A DNA stretch of 51,009 nt from Pseudidiomarina homiensis. Lineage in GTDB: Bacteria > Pseudomonadota > Gammaproteobacteria > Enterobacterales > Alteromonadaceae. Positions 26,567 to 36,505 of the stretch are shown in pieces (the first letter of the stretch is position 1; every line of letters begins with the position of its first letter). The DNA is taken from assembly GCF_003987225.1 (NCBI RefSeq), contig NZ_PIPX01000004.1:1-51009 (forward strand), written 5' to 3'. Both the position numbers and the translations under genes were made by a program. The notes below the pieces were generated by a model that was given only the letters and a program-made list of their open reading frames with translations, was not told where the DNA came from and did not search any database.

Positions 26567-27580
26567 TCAGCTGAATCGTTCAAGTAGGTGTTGTGCTTGG
26601 TGCCAGCGCGGATGTTTACGTAACATTGGCATCGCCAGCGCGGCACATTTTGCCAACCGCTCATAACAGTTATTTGGCTGTCGTTCGATCGTGGCGAGTT
26701 CCTGCTCCATGGCAATAAGTACGGCTTCGGCGCCACTTCTGTCGTTACAGGCAAGCACCATGTCACAACCGGCGCGCAGCGCCGCACGAGCGCGGTCAGG
26801 CATATCACCGGCCGCGTGTGCGGCAGCCATGGCTAAATCATCACTAAAAATCACACCTTTGAAGCCCAGTTGAGCACGTAAAATGTGCTGCAACCAACGC
26901 TCGGAGAAACCCGCTGGTTTATCATCAATATCAGGATAGATAACATGCGCCGGCATAATCGCATCCATACAGTTGGCGAGCTCTATAAATGGTGGTAAAT
27001 CGGTCCGCCGGATCGCTTCCCATGGTCGTTCATCAACGGGCGCGGCAATGTGGGAGTCAGCCTGCACCGAACCATGGCCTGGAAAATGCTTCCCAGTTGC
27101 CTTCATCCCAGCTTGATGCATGCCCTTAATCCATGCACGGGCAAGAGTGGTTACGTGTTTGGCTGAGGATGCAAACGCCCGTTCACCAATCACCTCACTA
27201 ATGCCATTAACGTCAAGGACGGGCGCAAAACTAATGTCGATATCCATCGCCAGAACTTCGCTCGCCATCAACCAAGCAAGCTCCTGCGCAATATGTTGCG
27301 CTTCTTCCATGGAGCTACTTTCTGGCAGAATCGTCCCCATCGCAGGGATCTTTGAAAAGTCTTCACGAAAGCGTTGAACACGGCCGCCCTCATGATCAAC
27401 TGCGAGAATAAGTGGATTACTAGCAGCAGCACGGGTTTGTCGAACCAGCTCTTGAAGTTGCTCTTGAGAAGCGAAGTTACGTGCAAAAAAGATGACCCCT
27501 CCCACGGCTGGGTGTGCCACTAACTCACGTTCCGCTTGCGTTAACTCGGTACCTTCAAGGTCTATCATTACTGCCGTCAT
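26567..27580 (-). CDS. nagZ: Beta-N-acetylhexosaminidase NagZ
   Basis: A cytosolic glycoside hydrolase family 3 enzyme that removes N-acetylglucosamine from recycled peptidoglycan fragments. I use the ATG at 27580 (GGAAG upstream), giving 337 residues, close to the 341 of E. coli; the frame stays open to 27646 without support. Motifs: [20 protein letters not shown] at the start, [12 protein letters not shown] (about 60) and the catalytic His/Asp loop region [15 protein letters not shown] (about 160-175). It converges on queC with a 10-bp gap. Confidence 0.96.
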   Translation of the reverse strand: MTAVMIDLEGTELTQAERELVAHPAVGGVIFFARNFASQEQLQELVRQTRAAASNPLILAVDHEGGRVQRFREDFSKIPAMGTILPESSSMEEAQHIAQELAWLMASEVLAMDIDISFAPVLDVNGISEVIGERAFASSAKHVTTLARAWIKGMHQAGMKATGKHFPGHGSVQADSHIAAPVDERPWEAIRRTDLPPFIELANCMDAIMPAHVIYPDIDDKPAGFSERWLQHILRAQLGFKGVIFSDDLAMAAAHAAGDMPDRARAALRAGCDMVLACNDRSGAEAVLIAMEQELATIERQPNNCYERLAKCAALAMPMLRKHPRWHQAQHLLERFS

Positions 27581-27721
27581 AGAACTTCCGTCGCATTTGA
27601 TACGTATGAAAGGAGGCAGTTTGCCAAAAAATCTGCGGCACGTCACTAATCAATTCAAGGACTAGACTTGTTCGTCGCAAGGCTATATATAAAGAGTATT
27701 GACCGATTTAAGGAGCCGACC

Positions 27722-29041
27722 ATGTTATTCCAAACCAATCGCGTTATTCGCGCACTAGCACTCGTAGGTAGCTTGCCGCTCATCGCTAGCTGCGGTGGCG
27801 GCTCCAATGATAGTTCACCCGACACCGGAGGCTGCTCCATCGCCGAGCAAAACAGTTACTTTCTTGACTACATGCGCGAGAATTATTTTTGGTACGAAGA
27901 TATTCCGGCCGGAATAGACCCAACGAGTTACCCGTCGGTGGACGCCCTACTCGACGCCATCCGCAGTCCTCAGGATCGGTTCAGCTACATCCTTACCGAG
28001 CAAGAATATCAAGAACGTTTCGTCAACGCCGAGTACATTGGCTTCGGTTTTTCGAGCCGCGTGGTTGGCTCACGCTTGTTCCTTAATTACGTTTTTGCCG
28101 AATCGCCAGCAGCCAATGTCGGCATGAGTCGCGGCGACGAAATTATCGAGATTGATGGCGTCGCAGTGGCAACGTTAATTGCAAATGGCAGTTTGAATTC
28201 AGCCCTAGGCCCAGCGGAAGAAGGCACTTCGGTGACATTTAGCTGGCAGAAACCCAACGGTGAAGAGCAAACCGACGTCATCACCAAAACCGCGGTTGAA
28301 ACCAATACAGTCTTAGCGGTTGACCGTTTTGCCCAAGATGGCAAGGACGTCGGCTATTATGTTCTCAATAGCTTTATCGACCGCACCGGAGCAGATCTCA
28401 ATAGTGCTTACGATACGCTCGTTGGCGTCGATGAACTTATCATTGATGTGCGCTATAACGGTGGTGGACTCATTCGTTATGCGAACCAAGCGGCAAGCCA
28501 AGCAGCGGGTAACAACGTCATTGGTAACCCCTTTGTTTCACTGATCTATAACGATAAGAACTCGGATCAAAACAATACTTCGCTATTCCAATTGGTCGAT
28601 GGTGTGCAACAACTTGATCTTGACCGCGTATTCGTACTTACAACTGGGGCAAGCTGTTCCTCCTCAGAGCTCATTATTAATGGCCTTAAACCCTACGTTG
28701 ATGTTGTTGTGGTTGGCCAGCCAACCTGCGGCAAACCCGTCGGTCAGTCGCCACAGCCATTTTGTGACAAACGCAGTTTCGTGATCAACTTTGAAACCGT
28801 TAACGCTGATGGAGAGGGCCGTTACTTTGATGGTCTCGCCCCACAATGCTCGGCTGCCGATACACTAGCGGGGGATTGGGGCGTTAATGGCGACCCGTTG
28901 TTAGATGAAGCCAAATATTTCATCAGCTTTGGTAGTTGTAGTCCGAGCGCACAACTCAACCAAGCGCAAAGTTTTAGTGCGGATAGCCAAGCGAATAAGC
29001 AACGCTACAACTTACTCGAACAATGGCGCCGCGAATTCTAA
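27722..29041 (+). CDS. S41-family peptidase lipoprotein
   Basis: A 439-residue C-terminal-processing-type protease. The ATG at 27722 follows AAGGAG. The signal peptide ends in the lipobox LIASC, so the protein is likely membrane-anchored and periplasmic. A PDZ-like domain at about 105-185 (SPAANVGMSRGDEIIEIDGV) precedes the S41 domain. The catalytic pair is read as Ser313 (in SCSSSELI) and Lys338 (in TCGKPVGQ); the 25-residue spacing equals that of E. coli Tsp Ser452-Lys477. Several Cys are present, including ones beside both catalytic residues, which is unusual. Substrate unknown. It overlaps the stop of the opposing ATPase gene by 3 nt. Confidence 0.9.
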   Translation: MLFQTNRVIRALALVGSLPLIASCGGGSNDSSPDTGGCSIAEQNSYFLDYMRENYFWYEDIPAGIDPTSYPSVDALLDAIRSPQDRFSYILTEQEYQERFVNAEYIGFGFSSRVVGSRLFLNYVFAESPAANVGMSRGDEIIEIDGVAVATLIANGSLNSALGPAEEGTSVTFSWQKPNGEEQTDVITKTAVETNTVLAVDRFAQDGKDVGYYVLNSFIDRTGADLNSAYDTLVGVDELIIDVRYNGGGLIRYANQAASQAAGNNVIGNPFVSLIYNDKNSDQNNTSLFQLVDGVQQLDLDRVFVLTTGASCSSSELIINGLKPYVDVVVVGQPTCGKPVGQSPQPFCDKRSFVINFETVNADGEGRYFDGLAPQCSAADTLAGDWGVNGDPLLDEAKYFISFGSCSPSAQLNQAQSFSADSQANKQRYNLLEQWRREF

Positions 29042-29790
29042 GAGGGCTGTTTAAGCAACGACGGTAATAATGCGACGCCTTGTTCGGTGCACAACCAACG
29101 TGCCGAGATACCAAAAGCGTTCGCTAAGTTTTCATCGGTAAGTACTGCTGCTGGCTCGCCAGCAGCAACTAGGCGACCTTTATGGAGTAACACTAACTGG
29201 TCGCAAAAACGCGCCGCTAAGCTCAGATCGTGTAAGGCAACCGTTATGATTTTCCCCTGCTGCGCAAGACTTTTAAGTAGCTGCATTACATGCAGCTGAT
29301 AATGCAAATCAAGGCTTGCGGTAGGTTCATCACAGGCTAGCCACGGTTGATCACCAAGCAGCGCGCGAGCGAGTTGTACTCGGCGCTGTTCACCTCCGGA
29401 AAGCTGCGTCAGCGGACGGGATAGATAATCGTGAATCTTTAACAACGCAACCACGCGCTTCACTTCAGCTGACGGCGATTGCCGTAGCGATAGGTTAACC
29501 AAGCCACTACGTAAAAAGTGTGCAACCGTTATATCACTATGAGCGGTAGGGTTTTGCGGCAGAAAACCAATCAACCTGCGCTGCTCGAGCGACGCCAGTT
29601 GCGCAATCGTAGCATTCGCGAATGTGGCCCTACCCGCGGTCGGCTCCAACTGTCCAGTTAAGGCCTGCAACAATGTCGTTTTGCCTGCGCCATTGGCACC
29701 GATAATACCCACCAGCTGCCCCGTTGCTGCACTAAAGCTTACCTGTTGGAGTCGTGCACCAAAGCTCAGCTCTTCACAGACCAGACTCAC
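29038..29790 (-). CDS. ABC transporter ATPase, vitamin B12/heme type (BtuD-like)
   Basis: A 250-residue importer ATPase. I use the GTG at 29790, which shares GTGA with the permease stop and has AGAGG upstream; the longer frame to 29826 overlaps the permease by 40 nt. Motifs: Walker A GANGAGKTTL (about 33-42), ABC signature LSGGEQRRVQLARAL (about 120-134), Walker B LACDEPTASLD and the switch His in ALHDLSLAARF. It belongs to the iron-siderophore/heme/B12 subgroup and pairs with the FecCD-type permease just upstream. Confidence 0.92.
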   Translation of the reverse strand: MSLVCEELSFGARLQQVSFSAATGQLVGIIGANGAGKTTLLQALTGQLEPTAGRATFANATIAQLASLEQRRLIGFLPQNPTAHSDITVAHFLRSGLVNLSLRQSPSAEVKRVVALLKIHDYLSRPLTQLSGGEQRRVQLARALLGDQPWLACDEPTASLDLHYQLHVMQLLKSLAQQGKIITVALHDLSLAARFCDQLVLLHKGRLVAAGEPAAVLTDENLANAFGISARWLCTEQGVALLPSLLKQPS

Positions 29791-30743
29791 GCAAACCTCT
29801 GCTTTGCCAATAAATAAATTAACCATGGCGCGCCCAGAAACGCCGCCACCACGCCAAGTTGCAGTTCGACTGTCGTAGGGATGGTTTTAACCACAGCGTC
29901 AATCAACACCAACAGGACTCCACCGCAAAGACCACTCAACGCAATCAACGGAATCGGCCGATGTTCGCCCAAAAGACGTACCGCATGCGGCGCGAGTAAT
30001 CCGATAAAGCCAATCACTCCAGCAGTTACAACTGACGCTGAAATGAGCAAAGTGACCGCAAGCAGCACCCACCACGTCGCGAAACGCTGCCGAAAGCCAA
30101 GCGTAGCGAGCGTGGCGACATCGAAGATGTGCGCATCGATATAATTGCGCTGCCAATATAAAACAGCGCCAGCGAGCACTATGCTGGGTAACATCAGTAT
30201 GACCTGTTCCCAGCCACGGTTAGCCACCGAGCCTAGCAACCATAAACTCCACTCCAGATAAGCAAATGGATTAGGTGCCAAATTTAAGACTAATGCAACC
30301 AATGCGCCAGCAAGCGAAGCCACTGCGACGCCGGCCAAGATCAGCCGAAAACCACTGGTGTTGCCACCGGCAATCAACCATAGCGCGATCAGGCTCAGCA
30401 ATCCGCCCAGCATACCAATCGCCGGTAAAGCCCATAAACTCGGCAACACTAGACCACTATAGAGCACCAACACGACAGCCAGTGCGCTGCCGCTTGCGAC
30501 ACCGGTAATCCCGGGCTCTGCGAGTGGGTTACGAAAAAGCACCTGCAGCACCGCGCCGGCGACACCTAAAGCGATACCATTCAGTAACGCAAGCAGCATG
30601 CGTGGTAAGCGTAATTCATAAAAAATCATCGCCGCGTTATCACCCAACACGGCCATGCCCCATCCAGTCGAGCCGAGCAAGGTATGCAGTGCCATCACGG
30701 CAATAGTGATAAGCACTAGTACCGCTAGTGTTAGTCGCCCCAT
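29787..30743 (-). CDS. ABC transporter permease, FecCD family (BtuC-like)
   Basis: A 318-residue inner-membrane permease with about ten predicted helices. Family hallmarks are LRLPRMLLALLNGIALGVAG (about 44-63), VLQVLFRNPLAEPGITGVAS (about 65-84) and the C-terminal GVIGFIGLLAPHAVRLLGEH. It likely imports vitamin B12 or another tetrapyrrole/siderophore together with the ATPase (4-nt overlap) and the binding protein upstream (13-nt overlap). The substrate cannot be fixed from sequence, though the partner resembles BtuF. Confidence 0.92.
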   Translation of the reverse strand: MGRLTLAVLVLITIAVMALHTLLGSTGWGMAVLGDNAAMIFYELRLPRMLLALLNGIALGVAGAVLQVLFRNPLAEPGITGVASGSALAVVLVLYSGLVLPSLWALPAIGMLGGLLSLIALWLIAGGNTSGFRLILAGVAVASLAGALVALVLNLAPNPFAYLEWSLWLLGSVANRGWEQVILMLPSIVLAGAVLYWQRNYIDAHIFDVATLATLGFRQRFATWWVLLAVTLLISASVVTAGVIGFIGLLAPHAVRLLGEHRPIPLIALSGLCGGVLLVLIDAVVKTIPTTVELQLGVVAAFLGAPWLIYLLAKQRFA

Positions 30744-31450
30744 AGGTGCGCTCCATCGTCGGACCTTATGCTCTTGAGGTAATCAACCGCACGCAGGTCT
30801 GAGCAACCGGCAATTGCACCGTTTACCTCTACAACTTGTCGCTGCGTTAACCAATCTTGCATAGCTCGGTGCCACAACCAATCATGAGCGCGTGCGTAAT
30901 CACTCGAGAAGCCCTCAAGTATGACGGTGTCAGGCTGGGTCAATAACACCTCCTCCAAACTCAAGCGCAACAGTTGGCCGTCGCCCATAAGCGGCGATAA
31001 TGTCGCACCTCGCTGTTGCAGCAGGTGGGCAACCCAACTGTCCAGCCCCCACGTGTAAGCGTTGGGCATCAGCACCAAGACTTCGCCGAGCGCTTGTAGG
31101 TTAAAGCGTTGCAACTGTCGACGTTGCTTACCGCGCCAATGCTGTAGCTGAGTCTCGTGCTGTAACTCTTGACCTAACTGCTGTAACGCCGCATCCCACT
31201 GATCCGTTGTTGTTACATACGGTATAGTGACCAGTTTTACTCGTGCCTCCAAGGCCAGTCGCAATGAGCGATTGACGAAGCTTCCGGCGACCACACTGTC
31301 GGGCTCGTGTAGCAAGATAGCTTCCAGACGCTGACCATGCGTTTGAGTCGTGACAACCTCTATGCCCTCGCCCAACCACTGTGGCAGCCAGTCATCGAAA
31401 CAAGGATTCAAACTCACAATGACACTCGCCAACAGCAATTCTGCAACCAT
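30731..31450 (-). CDS. BtuF-like substrate-binding protein, atypical N-terminus
   Basis: A 239-residue periplasmic-binding-type protein of the helical-backbone class. VIVSLNPCFDDWLPQWLGEG near residue 10 matches the start of the mature domain in BtuF-like proteins. The C-terminal half has VLMPNAYTWGLDSWVAHLLQ and an acidic end. Only about nine residues (MVAELLLAS) precede the mature domain, with no basic residues, so a normal signal peptide is missing. The frame upstream has no start codon. The ATG shares TAATG with the radA stop. It may be mislocalised, exported in an unusual way, or misread by one frameshift in the assembly. Confidence 0.7.
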   Translation of the reverse strand: MVAELLLASVIVSLNPCFDDWLPQWLGEGIEVVTTQTHGQRLEAILLHEPDSVVAGSFVNRSLRLALEARVKLVTIPYVTTTDQWDAALQQLGQELQHETQLQHWRGKQRRQLQRFNLQALGEVLVLMPNAYTWGLDSWVAHLLQQRGATLSPLMGDGQLLRLSLEEVLLTQPDTVILEGFSSDYARAHDWLWHRAMQDWLTQRQVVEVNGAIAGCSDLRAVDYLKSIRSDDGAHLWGD

Positions 31451-32811
31451 TAGATGGCCTCTAGTGCCTGTTGCAGGTTCTTCACGGCAATCACTTCCAT
31501 ACCGGCAATGGCATCCTTAGGACGATTTCCGGCGGGCACAATGGCGCGGGTAAAGCCGTGCTTAGCAGCTTCGTTCAAACGTGCTTGGCCATTCTGCACC
31601 GGTCGAATTTCACCAGCTAGACCAACCTCACCAAACACAATTAAGTCTCGTGGCAACGGCTGCTCCCGAAAACTCGAAACAATAGCAAGCAACAAGGCAA
31701 GATCGGCTCCCGTTTCGGTAACCCGCACGCCGCCAACCACGTTAACGAATACATCTTGATCGGACATATGTAGTCCACCATGACGGTGTAAGACAGCCAG
31801 TAGCATCGCCAAACGTGTTGCTTCGGTACCAACCGCGACGCGGCGCGGATTAGCCAGTTGACTGGCATCCACTAAAGCTTGTAGTTCAACCAGGAGTGGT
31901 CGCGTGCCTTCCCAAATGACCATCACCACGGAACCGTTGCCGTGTTCTTCACCCCTTTGCAAAAAAATCGCTGAGGGATTACTTACTTCACGTAAGCCCT
32001 GTCCGGTCATCGCAAAAACACCCAGTTCATTCGCTGGGCCAAAGCGATTCTTGTTGCCCCTTAACGTACGAAACCGCGAATCTGCAGTTCCCTCCAGCAA
32101 AATGGAGGCATCAATACAGTGCTCAAGAACCTTGGGGCCAGCTAGTGAACCATCTTTGGTCACGTGGCCCACCATAATAATGGCGACGCCTTTTTGCTTG
32201 GCATACCGCGTCAAGTAAGCTGCCGATTCGCGAACTTGAGAAACACTACCTGGCGCCGATTGAATATCAGCAAGGTGCATGACTTGAATCGAGTCAATCA
32301 CCATAACTTTGGGTTGCTCACGGTCCGCCAAGTCGCAAATTGTTTCCACTGAGGTTTCGGCAAGCATGCGCAGCTTGTCGGTCGGCAAGCCCAAGCGTTG
32401 TGCCCTTAATGCCACCTGCTGCAAGGATTCTTCACCAGTCACATATAAAGTGTTCATGGTGGCCGCCAATTGACACATGGTTTGCAGCAACAAGGTACTT
32501 TTACCGGCGCCCGGTGAACCGCCAATCAAAATTGCTGAGCCGGGCACGATACCACCGCCTAGCACCCGATCGAACTCTTGGTAGGTTGAGCTAAACCGTG
32601 GCAGATCTTCTAAGTCCACTTCAGCCAGAGTTTGTACTTTTGCTTGTGTCGCGCCAGCAAAACCACGACGCTCTACCGTTGCACTTTTCGCATTACCTAA
32701 ACGAACTTCACTCAGTGAGTTCCATGCCTTGCACTCGGTGCACTGCCCTAACCAACGCACAAAGTCGGCGCCGCATTCATTACACACATATGCTGTTTTT
32801 GCTTTTGCCAT
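31450..32811 (-). CDS. radA: DNA repair protein RadA
   Basis: A DnaB-like branch-migration helicase for recombination intermediates, 453 residues from the ATG at 32811 (E. coli 460). Domains in order: the zinc finger CNECGADFVRWLGQCTEC (about 9-26), the RecA-type core with Walker A GGSPGAGKSTLLLQ (about 93), the RadA-specific KNRFG motif (about 252), and a Lon-protease-like C-terminal domain (about 280-450) with the usual ALLLAIVSSFREQPLPRDLI. It is the first gene of the radA and B12-type transporter operon. Confidence 0.97.
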   Translation of the reverse strand: MAKAKTAYVCNECGADFVRWLGQCTECKAWNSLSEVRLGNAKSATVERRGFAGATQAKVQTLAEVDLEDLPRFSSTYQEFDRVLGGGIVPGSAILIGGSPGAGKSTLLLQTMCQLAATMNTLYVTGEESLQQVALRAQRLGLPTDKLRMLAETSVETICDLADREQPKVMVIDSIQVMHLADIQSAPGSVSQVRESAAYLTRYAKQKGVAIIMVGHVTKDGSLAGPKVLEHCIDASILLEGTADSRFRTLRGNKNRFGPANELGVFAMTGQGLREVSNPSAIFLQRGEEHGNGSVVMVIWEGTRPLLVELQALVDASQLANPRRVAVGTEATRLAMLLAVLHRHGGLHMSDQDVFVNVVGGVRVTETGADLALLLAIVSSFREQPLPRDLIVFGEVGLAGEIRPVQNGQARLNEAAKHGFTRAIVPAGNRPKDAIAGMEVIAVKNLQQALEAI

Positions 32812-32832
32812 AACGCTCACTCAAGTTACAAA

Positions 32833-33483
32833 TTACGCCAACGTGCTCAAATGATCAGCAAGCAGCATCAGATCGGGGGAATCAATTGTCAGGTTGGCGA
32901 CGTCTCGCAAAGCCGGTTTGGCGCAGTACGCCACGCCAAAACCTGCAGCCGTTAGCATCGCAACATCATTGGCGCCATCACCAACAGCAATCGTGTTACT
33001 TAGCGGAATCGACCACTGCTGCGCCAATTCAATTAAATAACGTGCCTTACTTGCCCCATCAACGATAGGCTCAGCCACCGTGCCGGTGAGTTGTCCACCC
33101 TCCCACTGCAGTGCGTTGGCGTGGTGAGCATCTAATTCAATGGTTGCGGCAAGCCGTTCGGTAAACCAAGTAAAGCCGCCAGAAACCACCGCTGTATACC
33201 AGCCTTGAGCATGAAACCAACGTAACAACTCAGCGGCGCCGCGACTCAACGGGATGGGCTGAAAAAGTGCTTCAAGTTGCTGTTCTTGTACGCCTTGCAG
33301 CAAGGCAACACGGGCGCGCAAACTCTCGGCAAAATCCAACTCGCCGCGCATCGCTGCTGCGGTAATCGCGCTCACTTCGGGCTTCTTACCGACTAAGGCG
33401 GCCAGCTCATCAATACACTCGATGGTAATCAGCGTCGAGTCCATATCGAACACAACCAAGCCAGGTTGTTGTAAATTCGGCAT
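32833..33483 (-). CDS. serB: Phosphoserine phosphatase SerB, short form
   Basis: Last step of serine synthesis, hydrolysis of O-phosphoserine. The ATG at 33483 gives 216 residues beginning MPNLQQPGLVVFDMDSTL, with the HAD nucleophile Asp13 and general acid Asp15. Later motifs are TAVVSGGFTWFTERLA and the Mg-binding VGDGANDVAMLTAAGFGVAY. It lacks the N-terminal ACT-like region of the 322-residue E. coli enzyme. The frame runs further upstream to 33555 into the divergent gene, with no sign of coding there. Confidence 0.95.
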   Translation of the reverse strand: MPNLQQPGLVVFDMDSTLITIECIDELAALVGKKPEVSAITAAAMRGELDFAESLRARVALLQGVQEQQLEALFQPIPLSRGAAELLRWFHAQGWYTAVVSGGFTWFTERLAATIELDAHHANALQWEGGQLTGTVAEPIVDGASKARYLIELAQQWSIPLSNTIAVGDGANDVAMLTAAGFGVAYCAKPALRDVANLTIDSPDLMLLADHLSTLA

Positions 33484-33537
33484 TGTTTCTCTTCTTCTTA
33501 GTTGCTCTCGTCGGTGTTCCCAGCGTATAGTTTTGTC

Positions 33538-34110
33538 ATGACGACAACTCAGCATGTTATCAATATCATCAAGCTTGTCTATCGCCGCGGACGAAGATTA
33601 GTTGCTGCGCTACTCCTGATCATCCTAATCGAGAACTTGTGGAGTAGCATGCAGCAAACCAGTCTCGCAGACTTGCAGGCGCATAGCCAACAGCTTGTCG
33701 AACTCATGGCCACACAAGCGGGCCATGAGGCGCGCTATTGGCTCATCGAAAATGACCAAGAAAAGCTGCAGGCCTTAGTGGATCAACTGAGCCAACATCG
33801 CTTGGTAGAATTTAGTGCTATCTACGACACCTACGGACGCGAAGTTGTTAGTGCTGATGCGGTAACCGAGCAACCCGAACAGGTTTTTGTCCTGGTCGAA
33901 GAGATCCGCGAAGAGCCGGTCATTCATGGTTATCTTCACGTTACCGTTAACCAACCTCTATTGCTCGCCGAACCGCTTGCGACTCACGAATATCTAACTT
34001 ATTACGGACAATACTTGATTATTTTTGCCTTACTCGCAGGCGTTTTAATCACCATCACTTTCAATAAATGGCGCTATCGTCGCTGGCGTCCGCCGCAAGA
34101 AAATCAATAA
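33538..34110 (+). CDS. ytjB: YtjB/Smp-family membrane protein
   Basis: A 190-residue inner-membrane protein with an N-terminal helix (about 20-36, ALLLIILIENLW) and a second near residues 160-178 (IIFALLAGVLITITF), enclosing a periplasmic region with YDTYGREVVSADAV. It matches the Smp/YtjB family, divergent from serB as in E. coli. The start ATG at 33538 has no clear ribosome site, so the start is the best guess. The C-terminal 50 nt overlap the opposing TatD gene. Confidence 0.85.
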   Translation: MTTTQHVINIIKLVYRRGRRLVAALLLIILIENLWSSMQQTSLADLQAHSQQLVELMATQAGHEARYWLIENDQEKLQALVDQLSQHRLVEFSAIYDTYGREVVSADAVTEQPEQVFVLVEEIREEPVIHGYLHVTVNQPLLLAEPLATHEYLTYYGQYLIIFALLAGVLITITFNKWRYRRWRPPQENQ

Positions 34111-34870
34111 GCTCTAGGCTGTTTTCCCACAGTTTTTGGCGCAGTTCGGACGCCGACTCTTGCCGCAGTTCGGCAAGGGCTGCAAAAACATCAGCGAGCC
34201 GTGAAGGTTCATTACGCTTACCTTGATGACCTGCCACAGGCATATCTGGTGCATCGGTTTCCAACACTAGGCCCGATAACGGCACCTCGGCAATCGCAGC
34301 CCGCGTTTTCGCCGCCCGAGCATAAGTTATAGTGCCACCGACACCAAGTTTGAAGCCCTTCGCAATCCAGTCCTGCGCTTGTTGACGACTACCGCTGAAG
34401 GCGTGCAAGACACCTTTACACTGTGGTAACTCAGCAAGGTAGGGAGTAAGGAGCCCCAGCAAGTCACTTTGCGACTTACGGTGATGTAGGATCAAAGGTC
34501 GCCGGTAACGCACCGCTAATTGCACCTGCTGCTCAAATAACTCGCATTGCTTTTGCCATTCGGTGCAGGTGCGATCTAAGCCTATTTCACCCACCAACAA
34601 CCGCTTGTCGTGTTGCAATTGCTTGTCGACCCAATCGAGATCTTGGCTTTGGTGCTGCTCAATAAAGTAGGGATGCAGGCCAACGGCACCATGTAACTGT
34701 ACTTGTGAGCCTCGCTCGAAACATGGCGGAAAATGCGCCATGCGTCGCGTTCCAGGCACCAAAATGTGCTGCACGCCTGCTTGCGCGGCGCGGCGGAGAA
34801 CCTCTTCGCGATCCGCATCAAACACCTCAAAATCGAGATGGCAATGGGTATCGAAGAGGCTCTCAACCAT
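34061..34870 (-). CDS. yjjV: TatD-family metal-dependent hydrolase (YjjV-like)
   Basis: A 269-residue TIM-barrel metalloenzyme, a putative deoxyribonuclease. Metal ligands are visible as His9 and His11 in FDTHCHLDF, Glu in LLVGEIGLD (about 93), His in PLILHHRKS, His in GVLHAFSGS, and Asp in ETDAPDMPVAG. It lies 2 nt after prfC, so the two are probably cotranscribed. The end overlaps the convergent ytjB by 50 nt, and both reading frames look real. Confidence 0.92.
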   Translation of the reverse strand: MVESLFDTHCHLDFEVFDADREEVLRRAAQAGVQHILVPGTRRMAHFPPCFERGSQVQLHGAVGLHPYFIEQHQSQDLDWVDKQLQHDKRLLVGEIGLDRTCTEWQKQCELFEQQVQLAVRYRRPLILHHRKSQSDLLGLLTPYLAELPQCKGVLHAFSGSRQQAQDWIAKGFKLGVGGTITYARAAKTRAAIAEVPLSGLVLETDAPDMPVAGHQGKRNEPSRLADVFAALAELRQESASELRQKLWENSLELIDFLAADASDDSAIY

Positions 34871-34872
34871 GG

Positions 34873-36462
34873 TTAATGCTCGCGTGTGTGGTGGAAGTCA
34901 ATGTCAGGATAGCGCTCTGCAGCAAGGTTTAAGTTCACCATTGTCGGCGCGATATAGGTTAAGTTATCGCCGCCATCCAGCGCCAAATTTTGTTCAGCTT
35001 TGCGGCGGAACTCATCGAGTTTGCGTTCGTCACTACTCGATACCCAACGCGCTGTAGCAACATTAATTGACTCGTACACAGCGTCCACATTGTATTCAGA
35101 CTTCAAGCGGTGAACGACCACATCGAACTGTAGCACCCCTACCGCGCCGACAATCAAGTCATTGTTGGCTAACGGGCGGAACACTTGCACGGCGCCTTCT
35201 TCAGAGAGCTGCACCAAGCCTTTTAACAGTTGCTTTTGCTTCAGCGGATCTTTGAGGCGTATCCGCCGGAAGAGCTCAGGTGCAAAATTAGGGATACCAC
35301 TAAACTTAAACTTTTCACCTGCGGTAAAAGTATCACCAATCTGAATCGTACCGTGGTTATGCAACCCGATAATGTCACCCGGATAGGCCTCTTCAACGTG
35401 CTCTCGATCACCGGCCAAGAAAGTTAAAGCGTCGGCGATGCGCACATCTTTGCCAATGCGGACCTGGTGCATTTTCATGCCTTTCTCATATTTGCCTGAC
35501 ACGATGCGCATAAAGGCAACACGGTCACGGTGCTTTGGATCCATATTCGCTTGAATCTTAAATACAAAACCTGAGAACTCTGGCATCGTGGCGCTTACTT
35601 GTTTGCCTTCATCGGTTTCACGTGGCAACGGTGTAGGCGCCCACTGCACCAGACCATCAAGCATGTGATCGACACCAAAGTTGCCCAATGCAGTACCAAA
35701 ATAGACTGGGGTAAGTTCACCGGCTAGAAAGAGCTCTTCATCAAACTCGTTGGAAGCCCCCTGCACCAACTCGATCTGTTCGCGCAAATCATCAGCATAA
35801 TCGCCAATACGGGCATCAAGCTCAGGATTATCCAGACCTTTAATGACCTCACGATCTTGAATCCGGTGGCCTTGGCCCGTTTTATAGAGAATCGTCTCGT
35901 CATCGATAAGGTGATAAACACCTTTGAAATTCTTACCCGACCCAATTGGCCACGTAATGGGTGCGCACATGATGTTGAGAACGCTTTCAACTTCGTCAAG
36001 CAGTTCAAGTGGGTCACGAATATCACGATCCAGTTTGTTCATAAACGTGATAATCGGCGTATCGCGCAAACGCGTCACCTCCATCAGCTTGATGGTACGA
36101 TCCTCGACACCTTTGGCGCCATCGATCACCATCAAACAGGAGTCCACTGCCGTCAGTGTGCGGTAGGTATCTTCCGAAAAGTCTTCGTGGCCTGGGGTAT
36201 CTAGTAAGTTCACCAAGGCATCGCGATAAGGGAACTGCATCACTGAGGTGGTAACCGAGATCCCACGCTCTTTCTCCATTTCCATCCAATCAGACTTCGC
36301 ATGTTGACCAGACTTTTTACCCTTTACAGTACCGGCCTTTTGTAAGCGCTGTCCGTGCAACAGAACTTTTTCAGTGATAGTCGTTTTACCCGCATCCGGA
36401 TGCGAGATGATCGCAAATGTTCTGCGTTTATTGACTTCGCTGCTCAAACCACTACCACTCAT
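34873..36462 (-). CDS. prfC: Peptide chain release factor 3
   Basis: A translational GTPase that recycles RF1 and RF2 from the ribosome, 529 residues as in E. coli. The G1 loop is SHPDAGKTT (residues 20-28), G3 [16 protein letters not shown] (about 90), and G4 FMNKLDRD (about 144). The C-terminal half contains [20 protein letters not shown] and the [20 protein letters not shown] signature. A CRP-like site lies 44 bp upstream of the start. Confidence 0.98.
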   Translation of the reverse strand: MSGSGLSSEVNKRRTFAIISHPDAGKTTITEKVLLHGQRLQKAGTVKGKKSGQHAKSDWMEMEKERGISVTTSVMQFPYRDALVNLLDTPGHEDFSEDTYRTLTAVDSCLMVIDGAKGVEDRTIKLMEVTRLRDTPIITFMNKLDRDIRDPLELLDEVESVLNIMCAPITWPIGSGKNFKGVYHLIDDETILYKTGQGHRIQDREVIKGLDNPELDARIGDYADDLREQIELVQGASNEFDEELFLAGELTPVYFGTALGNFGVDHMLDGLVQWAPTPLPRETDEGKQVSATMPEFSGFVFKIQANMDPKHRDRVAFMRIVSGKYEKGMKMHQVRIGKDVRIADALTFLAGDREHVEEAYPGDIIGLHNHGTIQIGDTFTAGEKFKFSGIPNFAPELFRRIRLKDPLKQKQLLKGLVQLSEEGAVQVFRPLANNDLIVGAVGVLQFDVVVHRLKSEYNVDAVYESINVATARWVSSSDERKLDEFRRKAEQNLALDGGDNLTYIAPTMVNLNLAAERYPDIDFHHTREH

Positions 36463-36505
36463 CAGTTCTTATTCCTCATATCACCACAAACGATTTAATT
36501 TGAAT

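Noticed and set aside
31430-31460. Possible cobalamin riboswitch before the BtuF-like gene
   Set aside because: There is no space: the gene starts within the radA stop codon.
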